A stretch of 37,304 nucleotides of DNA, taken from Nocardioidaceae bacterium. Lineage in GTDB: Bacteria; Actinomycetota; Actinomycetes; Propionibacteriales; Nocardioidaceae. The stretch's first letter is position 1; the number at the start of each line of letters is the position of its first letter. The stretch covers positions 1 through 37,304 of the forward strand of contig JABFXA010000325.1 of the NCBI GenBank assembly GCA_013361955.1, given 5' to 3'. The notes under the pieces are model-generated. The model made no database searches. It was not told where the DNA came from and saw only the letters and a list, made by a program, of their open reading frames with translations. Both the position numbers and the translations under genes were made by a program. This document shows positions 16,298 through 24,001 of this stretch, piece after piece.

Positions 16298-16639
16298 ATG
16301 CACGGCCTGACCGTCCGCTGGTCGCTCCTGGGCGCCCCCGCCGGCGTCGAGGACGAGCTCGCGGCGTACGTCGAGGGCACCTCGCACGCCCGCTTCACCG
16401 GCCTGGAGGGGCTGCGCTTCAAGACCTGGCGGATGCGACGGGGGGAGTGGTTCGAGGGCTGCTACGTGTTCGCGTCCGCCGAGGCCCGCCACGCCTTCCA
16501 GACCGAGTTCACGGCCGGCGCCGCCGAGTCGCCCGGCTCCCGGATCGTCGGCGCCGCCCCGGTGCTCGTCGAGCCGTGCGAGGTGGTCGCGGTCGCTGAG
16601 GGCGCCGAGGGCTTCCTCGCCGCGCCGTCGTACGCCTGA
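16298..16639 (+). CDS. Small YdhR/ABM-like protein, putative monooxygenase fold
   Basis: A 113-residue protein. The order strand, helix, LEGLRFKTWRMRRGEWFEGC, YVFASAEARHAFQTEF, then a final strand VLVEPCEVVAVAEG matches the dimeric alpha/beta barrel of YdhR-type proteins. There the pattern is a substrate-export Trp, a glycine-aromatic strand, and a helix beginning in FxSxEAxxAF. The activity of this family is mostly unproven, so monooxygenase is only a fold-based guess. GGAGG lies 7 nt before the ATG. Probably co-transcribed with pepA. It converges on the O-methyltransferase gene. Confidence 0.62.
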   Translation: MHGLTVRWSLLGAPAGVEDELAAYVEGTSHARFTGLEGLRFKTWRMRRGEWFEGCYVFASAEARHAFQTEFTAGAAESPGSRIVGAAPVLVEPCEVVAVAEGAEGFLAAPSYA

Positions 16640-16648
16640 GGGGGTCCT

Positions 16649-17323
16649 TCAGACCTTCTTCGCGAGCAGCAGGCCGTCGCCGACCGGGAGCAGCAGCGGC
16701 AGCAGCGAGTCGTGGTCGCGGACGGCCTTGCCGAGCTCGCGGATGGCGACCGTGTCGGCGTCGCGCTGGGCGGGGTCGGCGACCCGGTCGTGCCACAGCG
16801 CGTTGTCGAAGGCGACCACGCCGCCGGGCTTGAGCAGCCGGAGGGCCTCGGCGAGGTACTCCGGGTACTCCGCCTTGTCGCCGTCGCAGAACACCAGGTC
16901 GTAGTGGCCGTCGGTGAGCCGCGGGACCACGTCGAGCGCGGCGCCGGGGATCAGCCGGACCCGCTGCGGGGCGATCCCGGCTTCGGTGAACGCCTGCTTG
17001 GCCAGCCGCTGGTGCTCGGCCTCGAGGTCGACGGTGGTCAGCACGCCGTCGGGGCGCATTCCGCGCAGCATCCAGATCCCGGACACCCCGGTGCCGGTGC
17101 CGATCTCGACGACCGCGCGGGCGTCGGTGACCGCGGCGAGGAAGCGCAGCGCGGCCCCGCCGCCGGTGCCGATCGGGACCACCCCGACCTCCTCGGCGCG
17201 GGCCCGGGCCGCCACGAGCACCTCGTCCTCGGCGACGAACTCCTCCGCATAGGTCCAGCTGGCCGGCTTCAGTCCCGTGACGATGATGGCCTCCTCGGTG
17301 CGCCAAGGCTCGGCAGTGCCCAC
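16649..17323 (-). CDS. Class I SAM-dependent O-methyltransferase (Rv1220c-like)
   Basis: A 224-residue protein of the methyltransferase_3 (catechol/caffeoyl-CoA O-methyltransferase) type. The SAM motif is VVEIGTGTGVSGIWML (about residues 69-84), followed by LTTVDLEAEH, LIPGAALDVVPRL and YDLVFCDGDKAEYPEYL. The C-terminus GDGLLLAKKV closes the fold. The substrate is unknown. It lies divergent from sigE, exactly as Rv1220c does in M. tuberculosis, so a link to envelope stress is often assumed but unproven. The GTG at 17323 is the only usable start upstream of the fold. A TAGAGT hexamer on the minus strand at 17344-17349 is a plausible -10. Confidence 0.85.
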   Translation of the reverse strand: MGTAEPWRTEEAIIVTGLKPASWTYAEEFVAEDEVLVAARARAEEVGVVPIGTGGGAALRFLAAVTDARAVVEIGTGTGVSGIWMLRGMRPDGVLTTVDLEAEHQRLAKQAFTEAGIAPQRVRLIPGAALDVVPRLTDGHYDLVFCDGDKAEYPEYLAEALRLLKPGGVVAFDNALWHDRVADPAQRDADTVAIRELGKAVRDHDSLLPLLLPVGDGLLLAKKV

Positions 17324-17343
17324 CCGAGGGCCGCCTGGGCGGG

Positions 17344-17349
17344 ACTCTA
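17344..17349 (-). promoter_or_regulatory. -10 element (TAGAGT) for the O-methyltransferase gene
   Basis: TAGAGT read on the minus strand lies 20 nt before the GTG at 17323, giving a short leader. It is 23 nt from the ECF-type -35 of sigE on the other strand. Confidence 0.4.
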
Positions 17350-17372
17350 CCGTCCGCGACGCGCTGACCTGC

Positions 17373-17398
17373 GGAACAAAGGGCCCGACCCGCCCGTT
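17373..17398 (+). promoter_or_regulatory. ECF-type promoter (GGAAC-N17-CGTT) upstream of sigE
   Basis: GGAAC at 17373-17377 and CGTT at 17395-17398 are 17 nt apart, the form recognised by SigE/SigH-type ECF sigma factors of actinobacteria. It fits autoregulation of sigE or activation by a SigH/SigR-type factor. Confidence 0.65.
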
Positions 17399-17544
17399 GG
17401 ACGGTCGACGGAACCCGCTGGGCGGCCTACAACAGGATGAGCACGAATGCTCAGGCGCCTCTCAGGGAGGATCTCTACCGTGGAGGACGAGACACAGTGA
17501 GCCGGGTGACCCACCCGTTCCGCAGAACTGCCGAGGAGCAGCCG

Positions 17545-18150
17545 ATGACCGACGCGCCCGCCGCCGCCGAGGAGTGGCAGGCCCCGTCGTGGGACGAGGT
17601 CGTCCGGCAGCACTCCGGCCGCGTCTACCGTCTCGCCTACCGGCTCACCGGCAACCCCCACGACGCCGAGGACCTCACCCAGGAGGTCTTCGTCCGGGTG
17701 TTCCGCTCGCTGTCGTCGTACACGCCCGGCACCTTCGAGGGCTGGCTGCACCGGATCACCACGAACCTCTTCCTCGACCAGGCCCGCCGCAAGGCCAAGA
17801 TCCGCTTCGACGCCCTCGCCGAGGACGCCGAGACCCGGATCGCCAGCCGGGCCGTCGCGCCGGACACCGAGGTCGTCGACGGGATGTTCGACGACGACGT
17901 GGAGCTGGCGCTGTCCGAGCTGCCGCCGGACTTCCGCGCCGCCGTGGTGCTCTGTGACATCGAGGGGCTGAGCTACGAGGAGATCGCCGACGTGCTCGGC
18001 CTCAAGCTCGGCACCGTGCGGTCCCGCATCCACCGGGGCCGGTCGATGCTCCGCAAGGCCCTCGCGCACCGGGCCCCTGCCTCCGGCCGGACCCGCTACT
18101 CGGGCCCGCGGGAACGCACCCGCCCGCGCCTGGCCCCCTCCGCCACCTGA
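17545..18150 (+). CDS. sigE: ECF RNA polymerase sigma factor SigE
   Basis: A 201-residue ECF sigma factor from the chosen start. Region 2 is [20 protein letters not shown] with FVRVFRSL, followed by [20 protein letters not shown]. Region 4 is [20 protein letters not shown] with [20 protein letters not shown], the -35-binding helix-turn-helix. These blocks match mycobacterial and Streptomyces SigE, which respond to cell-envelope stress. The ATG at 17545 has GAGGAG 6 nt upstream. The same frame is open from an ATG at 17437 and a GTG at 17497 (GGAGG 10 nt upstream), so longer forms of 237 and 217 residues are possible. The stop overlaps the anti-sigma ATG by one base. Confidence 0.9.
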   Translation: MTDAPAAAEEWQAPSWDEVVRQHSGRVYRLAYRLTGNPHDAEDLTQEVFVRVFRSLSSYTPGTFEGWLHRITTNLFLDQARRKAKIRFDALAEDAETRIASRAVAPDTEVVDGMFDDDVELALSELPPDFRAAVVLCDIEGLSYEEIADVLGLKLGTVRSRIHRGRSMLRKALAHRAPASGRTRYSGPRERTRPRLAPSAT

Positions 18151-18710
18151 TGTCCGCGCACTGGCGAGCCTCCCGGTTCAGCGGCCACCTCGGCACCGCG
18201 GCGAGCGCTCTCGTCGACGGCCAGCTCGACGAGGAGTCGGCCGACCGCGCGTGGGACCACGTGATGGTCTGCCCCGAGTGCCGGCGCCTCGTCGAGCGGG
18301 AGGGCTGGATCAAGCGACAGGTGTCCTCGATCGCCGCGACCCCCCGCGAGGACGCCCCGTCCGACCGGCTGATGGGCTCCCTGCTCGACCTCGGCCCAGT
18401 GGCCGATGCCTGGGCGCAGGTCGACGAGATCGAGCGCCGCGGCCGCAACCGCCGGAGGGCCGGGCTCGCCCTGGTCGGCGCCGGCTCCGTCTCCGCCGCC
18501 GTCTTCGGGCTCTCCACGCTCGGAGGGGCCTCGCTGGGCCTCGGGTCGGGCGCCCCGCCGGCCTCGATCAACCACGGCGCCAGCTCGACCCGGCCCACCC
18601 CGGCCGTGGTCGCGCCGGCGGCGTCCGTGCACGGTCGGCTGCGCGGCTGGACGCTGGGTTCCGACGAGGACGGCGTCGCCCGCGCGCACGCGATGAACCG
18701 GCACCGCTGA
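18150..18710 (+). CDS. rseA: Anti-sigma factor with zinc-binding ZAS motif, RseA-like
   Basis: A 186-residue protein. The ZAS (zf-HC2) motif is His37-xxx-Cys41-xx-Cys44 (DHVMVCPECR) with an upstream His13. This domain in RseA-type proteins clamps sigma regions 2 and 4. A hydrophobic stretch at about residues 108-130 (AGLALVGAGSVSAAVFGLST) could cross the membrane, followed by an Ala/Pro-rich tail. The gene overlaps sigE by one base, the classic sigma/anti-sigma pair. By the mycobacterial model, phosphorylation or redox change with proteolysis would free SigE, but that is not readable here. HtrA follows 56 nt later. Confidence 0.88.
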   Translation: MSAHWRASRFSGHLGTAASALVDGQLDEESADRAWDHVMVCPECRRLVEREGWIKRQVSSIAATPREDAPSDRLMGSLLDLGPVADAWAQVDEIERRGRNRRRAGLALVGAGSVSAAVFGLSTLGGASLGLGSGAPPASINHGASSTRPTPAVVAPAASVHGRLRGWTLGSDEDGVARAHAMNRHR

Positions 18711-18753
18711 CCCGGCTCGGGTCCCAGGGGGTTCCACGGGTTGGGTGGTGGGA

Positions 18754-18759
18754 CAGAAT
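18754..18759 (+). promoter_or_regulatory. -10 element (CAGAAT), leaderless promoter for htrA
   Basis: CAGAAT lies 7 nt before the GTG at 18767. The same hexamer and spacing occur before the EamA transporter gene. It means htrA may be transcribed on its own as well as with sigE-rseA. Confidence 0.45.
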
Positions 18760-18766
18760 GGGCGAC

Positions 18767-20251
18767 GTGAGCTCGTACGACGACGACCCGCACGACCCCG
18801 AGCAGGACGCGTCCAGCGACCCGGAGCAGCGGGCCGAGGCCGAGCCCCCGGCCGAGCCGTCCGGCCTCGACGACACGCAACCGCTGAGCGGAGCGCCGTA
18901 CGCGTCGCCGTCGGAGCCCTACCAGCAGCCGGTCCAGCAGCCGGTCCAGCCGCCGGTCCAGCCGCCGGTCCAGCCCACCGAGCGACCGGGCCCCTGGGGT
19001 CAGCCGTTCGGACAGCAGTCGTACGAGCAGCAGCCCCCGCCCACCACGCCGTACCCGCAGCAGCAGCCGTACGGCCAGCCCTACCCCGGCTACCAGCCGC
19101 AGCCGGCGTTCCCGACCGCACCCCCGCCCCGCCCGCCGCGCGAGTCCTCGACCGAGGGCCGGCTGCCCGGCTGGGCGTGGCCGCTGATCGCCGCGCTGGC
19201 GCTGCTGATCGGCCTGCTCGGCGGCGTCCTCGGCGGCGTCGCCGTGTCGACGTCGATGTCGTCGGGCACCGGTCCGAGCATCCCGATCATCGGGGCCGAC
19301 AACGGAGCCGCCAAACCGCTCGACGCCGACAACGGCAGCATCGCGGCGGTGGCCGCGAAGCTGCTGCCGAGCACCGTGCAGGTGCTCGCCAAGGGCGGCG
19401 CCGACGGCGCGAGCGGCGGCGGCGCCACCGGGTCCGGGTTCGTGCTCGACGACAAGCAGCACGTGATCACCAACAACCACGTGGTGGCCGACGCGACCGG
19501 TGACGGCGAGCTGCAGATCGTCGACCAGCGCGGCACCAAGCACGCGGCGAAGATCGTCGGCCGCAGCCCGGTCTACGACATCGCGGTGCTCGAGGTGTCG
19601 AAGGCCAAGGGACTGCGGCCCGCGACGATCGGCTCCAGCCAGGGTCTGCGGGTCGGCGACACGGTCGTCGCGATCGGCTCGCCGCTCGGCCTGAGCAGCA
19701 CCGTCACGTCCGGGATCGTGAGCGCCGTGGACCGGCCGGTGACCACCGGCAACCAGGACCAGTCGTCGTACATCAACGCGGTGCAGACCGACGCCGCGAT
19801 CAACCCGGGCAACTCCGGCGGGCCGCTGGTGGACATGCGCGGCCAGGTGGTCGGGGTGAACTCCGCGATCGCCACCACCGGCGGCGTGATCGGCGGCGAG
19901 TCCGGCAACATCGGCGTCGGGTTCGCGATCCCGATGGAGCAGGTGCGGGTCACCGCGTCGCAGATCCTGGCGACCGGCGAGGCGCGCTACCCGGTGATCG
20001 GCGCGAACGTGAACACCGGCTCGCAGAACGGCGCCGAGGTGGTCTCGGTGCCCGCGGGCACGCCCGCGTCGGACGCCGGCCTGGAGAAGGGCGACGTCGT
20101 CACCAAGGTGAACGGCAAGTCCATCACCGACGGCATCGGGCTGATCGTGGCGATCCGCAGCCACCAGCCCGGTGAGACGGTGACCCTGACCGTGAAGCGC
20201 GAGGGCCAGCAGAAGCAGGTGAAGGTCCGGCTGGACTCGAAGGTCGGCTGA
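18767..20251 (+). CDS. htrA: HtrA-like trypsin-type serine protease with PDZ domain
   Basis: A 494-residue membrane-anchored protease/chaperone. The first ~130 residues are cytoplasmic, acidic, then Pro/Gln/Tyr rich with a repeat. One membrane helix follows at about 136-160 (WPLIAALALLIGLLGGVLGG). The extracytoplasmic protease domain has the triad His238 (ITNNHVVAD), Asp271 (YDIAVLEV) and Ser350 (NPGNSGGPL). A single PDZ domain lies at about 395-490 (VPAGTPASDAGLEKGDVVTK). It belongs with sigE and rseA as an envelope-stress unit, as Rv1221-Rv1223. The GTG at 18767 was chosen because CAGAAT is 7 nt upstream; an ATG at 18758 would add three residues. Confidence 0.92.
   Translation: MSSYDDDPHDPEQDASSDPEQRAEAEPPAEPSGLDDTQPLSGAPYASPSEPYQQPVQQPVQPPVQPPVQPTERPGPWGQPFGQQSYEQQPPPTTPYPQQQPYGQPYPGYQPQPAFPTAPPPRPPRESSTEGRLPGWAWPLIAALALLIGLLGGVLGGVAVSTSMSSGTGPSIPIIGADNGAAKPLDADNGSIAAVAAKLLPSTVQVLAKGGADGASGGGATGSGFVLDDKQHVITNNHVVADATGDGELQIVDQRGTKHAAKIVGRSPVYDIAVLEVSKAKGLRPATIGSSQGLRVGDTVVAIGSPLGLSSTVTSGIVSAVDRPVTTGNQDQSSYINAVQTDAAINPGNSGGPLVDMRGQVVGVNSAIATTGGVIGGESGNIGVGFAIPMEQVRVTASQILATGEARYPVIGANVNTGSQNGAEVVSVPAGTPASDAGLEKGDVVTKVNGKSITDGIGLIVAIRSHQPGETVTLTVKREGQQKQVKVRLDSKVG
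18923..18970 (+). repeat. Four tandem 12-nt units in the htrA linker
   Basis: CAGCAGCCGGTC twice, then CAGCCGCCGGTC twice, encode repeated Gln-Pro-Val units in the cytoplasmic linker of HtrA. In-frame 12-nt units can gain or lose copies by slippage without breaking the gene. Confidence 0.85.
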
Positions 20252-20254
20252 GCC

Positions 20255-20590
20255 TCAGGTCGCGTCGGAGTCGTACGGCGGCAGCTCGCCGTCCTCGAGC
20301 GGACGCTGACCGGGGTCCTTCTCGGGCTCGTCGTCGTCCTCGGTCTCGTCCCAGGCGTCCTGGATGTACTTGCGCACCGCGCGGCGCGGGTCGAGGTCGG
20401 TGAGCTCGAACTCGGAGAACTCGGGACCGAGCTCGGCCCTGATGTCGTCGCGCGCGGCGTTCGTGAACTGACGGATCTGCCGGACCATGCGGCCGGCCTG
20501 CCGTGCGAACTCCGGGAGCCGGTCGGGTCCGAAGACGAGAATGGCGACGACTGCGATCACCGCCAGCTCCGGCAGGCCGATCCCGAACAC
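20255..20590 (-). CDS. tatB: Sec-independent translocase component TatB
   Basis: A 111-residue protein. The N-terminal helix (about 4-20, FGIGLPELAVIAVVAILVFG) is followed by the hinge PDRLPEFARQAGR and an amphipathic helix, the TatA/TatB plan. The longer amphipathic region, the acidic tail (DETEDDDEPEKDP) and the position by htrA and mrp favour TatB over TatA. TatB helps recognise twin-arginine signal peptides at the membrane. The start is a GTG. It begins 3 nt after the mrp stop, so the two are one transcript. It is convergent with htrA (3 nt apart), whereas I recall tatB following htrA on the same strand in mycobacteria. Confidence 0.88.
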   Translation of the reverse strand: MFGIGLPELAVIAVVAILVFGPDRLPEFARQAGRMVRQIRQFTNAARDDIRAELGPEFSEFELTDLDPRRAVRKYIQDAWDETEDDDEPEKDPGQRPLEDGELPPYDSDAT

Positions 20591-20593
20591 GCG

Positions 20594-21781
20594 CTACAAC
20601 CTACCGGCAGGGCTCAGCCCCAGCTGCAGACCCGCCAGGCCGCGGCCACGACCGGACAGCGTCTCGGCCACCTTGGTCAGCTCCCGGGCGACCGGGGAGC
20701 CGGGGTCAGCGGTGACGACCGGCCGACCGGTGTCGCCGCCCTCGCGCAGGCCGATGTCCAGGGCCACCTCGCCGAGCACCGGGACGTCGTACCCGAAACG
20801 CTTCGAGAGGGTCTGCGCCACCCGCGCGCCGCCGCCGCTGCCGAACACCTCGAGGCGGTGGTCGGTGCCGGTCTCGGCGCAGTGCGGGCAGGGCAGGTAC
20901 GACATGTTCTCGACGACGCCGACCACCCGCTGGTGCATCATCGACGCCATCGTGCCGGCGCGCTCGGCCACCTCGGTCGCCGCCTCCTGCGGGGTGGTGA
21001 CGACGACCACCTCGGCGTTCGGCAGGTGCTGGCCGAGCGAGATCGCGACGTCCCCGGTGCCCGGCGGCAGGTCGAGGAAGAGCGCGTCGAGGTCGCCCCA
21101 GAACACGTCGCTGAGCATCTGCACCAGCGCTCGGTCGAGCATCGGGCCACGCCAGGCGACCACCTGGTCGCGCCGCGGCTTGAGCATCCCGATGCTGATC
21201 ACGGAGAGCTGGCCGGCCACCTCGCCGGTGAGGTCGACCGGTACCGGGACCGGCATGATCATGTCCTCGACCTGCGTCGGGCGGGTGTCGCCGACGCCGA
21301 GCATGGCCGGCACCGAGTGGCCGTAGATGTCCGCGTCGACGATGCCGACCTTGAGCCCCTGGGCGGCCATCGCGACCGCGAGGTTCACCGTCACCGAGGA
21401 CTTCCCGACGCCGCCCTTGCCGGACGCGATCGCGTAGACCTTGGTCAGGGTCCCGGGCTTGGCGAACGGGATCTCCTTCTGCGTCTGCCCCCCGCGCAGC
21501 TGCTCCTGCAGGCCGGCCCGCTGCTCGTTGCTCATCACGCCCATCTCGAGGCCGACGCCGGTGACGCCCGGCACCTTGCCGACCGCGGCCGTCACGTCGC
21601 GGTTGATGGTGTCCTTGAGCGGGCACCCGGCCACGGTCAGCAGCACCTTCACCGACACCTGGCCGCGGTCGTCGACGTCGACCGACTCGACCATGCCCAG
21701 CTCCGTGATCGGGCGCCGGATCTCCGGGTCGTTGACGGTCGCGAGCGCAGCCTTGATCTGCTCGAGATCGGGGGAGGTCAT
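20594..21781 (-). CDS. mrp: Mrp/ApbC-type iron-sulfur cluster carrier ATPase
   Basis: A 395-residue P-loop NTPase. An N-terminal MIP18/DUF59 domain (about 5-85) with Cys53 in VAGCPLKDTI is followed by the deviant Walker A GKGGVGKSS at 121-129. The motif DADIYGHSVPAMLG and the CPHC pair (Cys298, Cys301), which holds a bridging [4Fe-4S] cluster between subunits, are present. The family carries Fe-S clusters to apoproteins. The ATG at 21781 has no ribosome binding site but lies 7 nt after TACCCT. It is followed by tatB with a 3-nt gap. Confidence 0.94.
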   Translation of the reverse strand: MTSPDLEQIKAALATVNDPEIRRPITELGMVESVDVDDRGQVSVKVLLTVAGCPLKDTINRDVTAAVGKVPGVTGVGLEMGVMSNEQRAGLQEQLRGGQTQKEIPFAKPGTLTKVYAIASGKGGVGKSSVTVNLAVAMAAQGLKVGIVDADIYGHSVPAMLGVGDTRPTQVEDMIMPVPVPVDLTGEVAGQLSVISIGMLKPRRDQVVAWRGPMLDRALVQMLSDVFWGDLDALFLDLPPGTGDVAISLGQHLPNAEVVVVTTPQEAATEVAERAGTMASMMHQRVVGVVENMSYLPCPHCAETGTDHRLEVFGSGGGARVAQTLSKRFGYDVPVLGEVALDIGLREGGDTGRPVVTADPGSPVARELTKVAETLSGRGRGLAGLQLGLSPAGRL

Positions 21782-22128
21782 GGCGTCAAGGGTACGTGGG
21801 GCACCTCGGCGGCCCCGGTCGAGGTGCTCACTCAACCCGCGACTGCCGAGAAGTCACTCCGGTCCCGGCGGGAAGTCACTCGTGAACCGTCGAGTGGTCA
21901 CGAGTGCGCCGCCGCTGGTGGAGGTGTGAACCGCCAGGTGAGCCACGAAACCATGGTCTGGTGGCGGCTCGGCTGACCGCGGCGGTCGCGTGCTGGTTTC
22001 GAGGCTCGCGGCGTCGAGCGGTAGAAGCTTGTCCGCCGCCGATCGGCGATGCAGGGAGACGCGCGCACGCCGACCGAAGAGCCGATCCCCGGGGCGGCGG
22101 ACACGCGCGAGCGGAGCGAGCGCAGAGG
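21782..22128. other. 347-nt non-coding stretch with repeats
   Basis: I see no convincing gene here. It holds the mrp -10 element (TACCCT, minus strand, 21789-21794). GAAGTCACTC is repeated at 21850-21859 and 21872-21881, 22 bp apart. CACTCGTGA (21877-21885) is inverted as TCACGAGTG (21898-21906). CCGCCA and TGGCGG form another loose hairpin around 21930-21970. Toward the DUF1003 gene there is a GCGAGCGGAGCGAGCGC hairpin near 22106-22124, which could be its terminator. Confidence 0.6.
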
Positions 22129-22695
22129 CTAGGTATCCCAGTCGGCGTCCTCGTGCTCGTCGGCGTCGCGGCGGCGCTGCTCCTCGAGGTCGGCGAGGAG
22201 GGAGCGGAGCTCGGAGCGGATGTAGTCGCGGGTGGCGACCTCGCCGAGGGCCATCCGCAGCGAGGCCATCTCGCGGGCCAGGAACTCCATGTCCGCGTGC
22301 GCCCGGGCGTTGGCGGTGCGGTCCTGCTCGCCGATGACCCGGTCGCGGTCCTCCTGCCGGTTCTGCGCGAGCAGGATCAGCGGGGCGGCGTACGACGCCT
22401 GCAGGCTGAGCATCAGGGTCAGGAAGATGAACGGGTACGCGTCGAAGCGCAGCCCGGACGGGGCGAGGGCGTTCCAGCCGACCCAGACGAGCACGAACAG
22501 GGTCATGTAGAGCAGGAACCGGGCGGTCCCCATGAACCGTGCGAACTGCTCCGCGAACCGGCCGAACGCGTCGGAGTCCACCTGCGGGCGCCGCACGATC
22601 GGGCGCCGGACCTCCAGGGGCTGGTCGAGGCGGGGCCCGCGCTCGCGGGTGCGCTCGCGGCTCTGCTCGGTGCGCGGCCTATCCACCGGCGGCAC
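22129..22695 (-). CDS. DUF1003 membrane protein (Rv1231c-like)
   Basis: A 188-residue protein. A basic N-terminus with PRLDQPLEVRRP and SDAFGRFAEQFARFMGTARF leads into two membrane helices (about 58-77 and 87-107). The DUF1003 signature LMLSLQASYAAPLILLAQNR and QEDRDRV follows. The C-terminal half is a long helical, coiled-coil-prone segment that should be cytoplasmic. Function is unknown. It overlaps the MgtE-N/CBS gene by 17 nt, the same pairing as Rv1231c-Rv1232c, so the two products probably act together. The GTG at 22695 gives the full N-terminus; a GTG at 22686 is an alternative. Confidence 0.85.
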   Translation of the reverse strand: MPPVDRPRTEQSRERTRERGPRLDQPLEVRRPIVRRPQVDSDAFGRFAEQFARFMGTARFLLYMTLFVLVWVGWNALAPSGLRFDAYPFIFLTLMLSLQASYAAPLILLAQNRQEDRDRVIGEQDRTANARAHADMEFLAREMASLRMALGEVATRDYIRSELRSLLADLEEQRRRDADEHEDADWDT

Positions 22696-23965
22696 CGTTC
22701 GGGCGGCCGATGCGCACCGGCGGATCGGTCCGGCTCGGGGTGTCGCGCCAGTTCTCCGGGAGCAGGTGGTCGAGGAGGTCGTCGACGGTCACCGCGCCGA
22801 GGAGCCGGCCGTCCTCGTCGACGACGGCCGCCGCGACCATGTTGTACGTCGCGAGGTGCCGGGCCACGTCCTCCAGGCTGGACGTCGGAGGCAGCGGCTC
22901 GATGTCGGTGTCGAGCACGTGGCCGACCATCGTCGACGGGGGTTCGCGCAGCAGCCGCTGGATGTGCGCGACGCCGAGGAACCGGCCGGTGGGCGCCTCG
23001 AGGGGCGGGCGCGCGACGTACACCAGCGCGGCCAGCGACGGGCTGAGCTCGGCGTTGCGCACGTGCGCCAGCGCGTCGGCGACGGTCGCGTCGGGCGACA
23101 GGATGACCGGCTCGGAGGTCATCATGCCGCCGGCGGTCTTCTCCTCGTAGGACATCAGCCGCCGGACGTCCTCGGCCTCCTCGGGCTCCATCAGCTGCAG
23201 CAGCGCCTCGGCGGTCTCCGGTGGCAGCTCGGCGATCAGGTCGGCCGCGTCGTCGGGGGACATCTCCTCGAGCACGTCGGCGGCCCGCTCGGAGTCGAGG
23301 TGGCCCAGGATCTCGACCTGGTCCTCCTCGGGCAGCTCCTCGAGCACGTCGGCGAGCCGCTCGTCGTCGAGTGCGGCCGCGATCTCGCCGCGGCGCTTGG
23401 CGGGCAGGTCGTGGATGACGTTCGCGAGGTCGGCCGGCCGCATCTCCTCGAGGGCGGCGAGCAGGTGCGTGGCGCCCTGGGTCTCCTCGGGGATCGCGAA
23501 GCCGTCGACGTCGCGCCACTCGACCACGTGGGTCTGGCCGCGGCGCAGCCGCTTCGTGCCCTCCTGGATCGCGACCCGGCTGATCACCCAGTCGTGGCCG
23601 CGGCTCAGCTCCATCGCCAGGTCGTAGACCGCGCCCTTGACGCCGGTCTCGCGGATGGTCACCTGCCGGTCGAGCATCTCGCCGAACACCAGGGTCTCGG
23701 TGGGGCGCTGCTCGAAGCGGCGGACGTTCACCAGCCCGGTGGTGATCACCTGGCCGGCGTCGACGTGGGTGACCCGGGTCATCGGCACGAAGATCGACCG
23801 GCGGCCGAACACCTCGACGACCAGCCCCAGCACCCGCGGCTGCAGCCCGCCCGGGCGCATCACCGCCACCAGGTCGCGGATCTTCCCGACCTGGTCGCCG
23901 GCCGGGTCGAACACCGGCAGCCCGGCGAGCCGGGCGGCGAAGACGCGAGTCGGGGAGGTGCTCAC
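22679..23965 (-). CDS. MgtE-N/CBS sensor protein without a channel domain (Rv1232c-like)
   Basis: A 428-residue soluble protein. Residues about 8-75 are a PRC-barrel-like segment (LPVFDPAGDQVGKIRDLVAV). Residues about 165-285 are the MgtE N-terminal superhelix, with repeated units such as RPADLANVIHDLPAKRRGEI, VLEELPEEDQVEI and VLEEMSPDDAADLIAELPPE. Two CBS motifs follow, about 290-400 (MMTSEPVILSPDATVADAL, then VDEDGRLLGAVTVDDLLDHL). In MgtE these domains sense cytoplasmic magnesium and gate the membrane pore; here no pore domain exists. The DUF1003 membrane protein overlaps its end and may be the partner. The GTG at 23965 follows TAGCCT by 8 nt. Confidence 0.85.
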   Translation of the reverse strand: MSTSPTRVFAARLAGLPVFDPAGDQVGKIRDLVAVMRPGGLQPRVLGLVVEVFGRRSIFVPMTRVTHVDAGQVITTGLVNVRRFEQRPTETLVFGEMLDRQVTIRETGVKGAVYDLAMELSRGHDWVISRVAIQEGTKRLRRGQTHVVEWRDVDGFAIPEETQGATHLLAALEEMRPADLANVIHDLPAKRRGEIAAALDDERLADVLEELPEEDQVEILGHLDSERAADVLEEMSPDDAADLIAELPPETAEALLQLMEPEEAEDVRRLMSYEEKTAGGMMTSEPVILSPDATVADALAHVRNAELSPSLAALVYVARPPLEAPTGRFLGVAHIQRLLREPPSTMVGHVLDTDIEPLPPTSSLEDVARHLATYNMVAAAVVDEDGRLLGAVTVDDLLDHLLPENWRDTPSRTDPPVRIGRPNGAAGG

Positions 23966-23973
23966 GTCCAGCA

Positions 23974-23995
23974 AGGCTAGCCGCTGGCGTGCTCT
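23974..23995. promoter_or_regulatory. Divergent promoters of the MgtE-like and PhzF-like genes
   Basis: On the minus strand TAGCCT (23974-23979) lies 8 nt before the GTG at 23965. On the plus strand TGCTCT (23990-23995) lies 6 nt before the ATG at 24002, a weaker match. Confidence 0.4.
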
Positions 23996-24001
23996 GCGAT
24001 C

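Noticed and set aside
17410-17434. Second ECF promoter beginning GGAAC at 17410
   Set aside because: No CGTT or CGTC occurs 15-18 nt downstream; only the upstream GGAAC at 17373 has a partner.
18002-20164. 720-codon minus-strand frame opposite sigE, rseA and htrA
   Set aside because: Its translation is low-complexity Arg/Asp/Val/Gly and lies opposite genes with clear catalytic motifs, so it is a codon-bias shadow.
21898-22104. 68-codon minus-strand frame in the gap before mrp
   Set aside because: No ribosome binding site, no -10 at leaderless distance, Arg/Ser/Pro-rich content with no recognisable motif.
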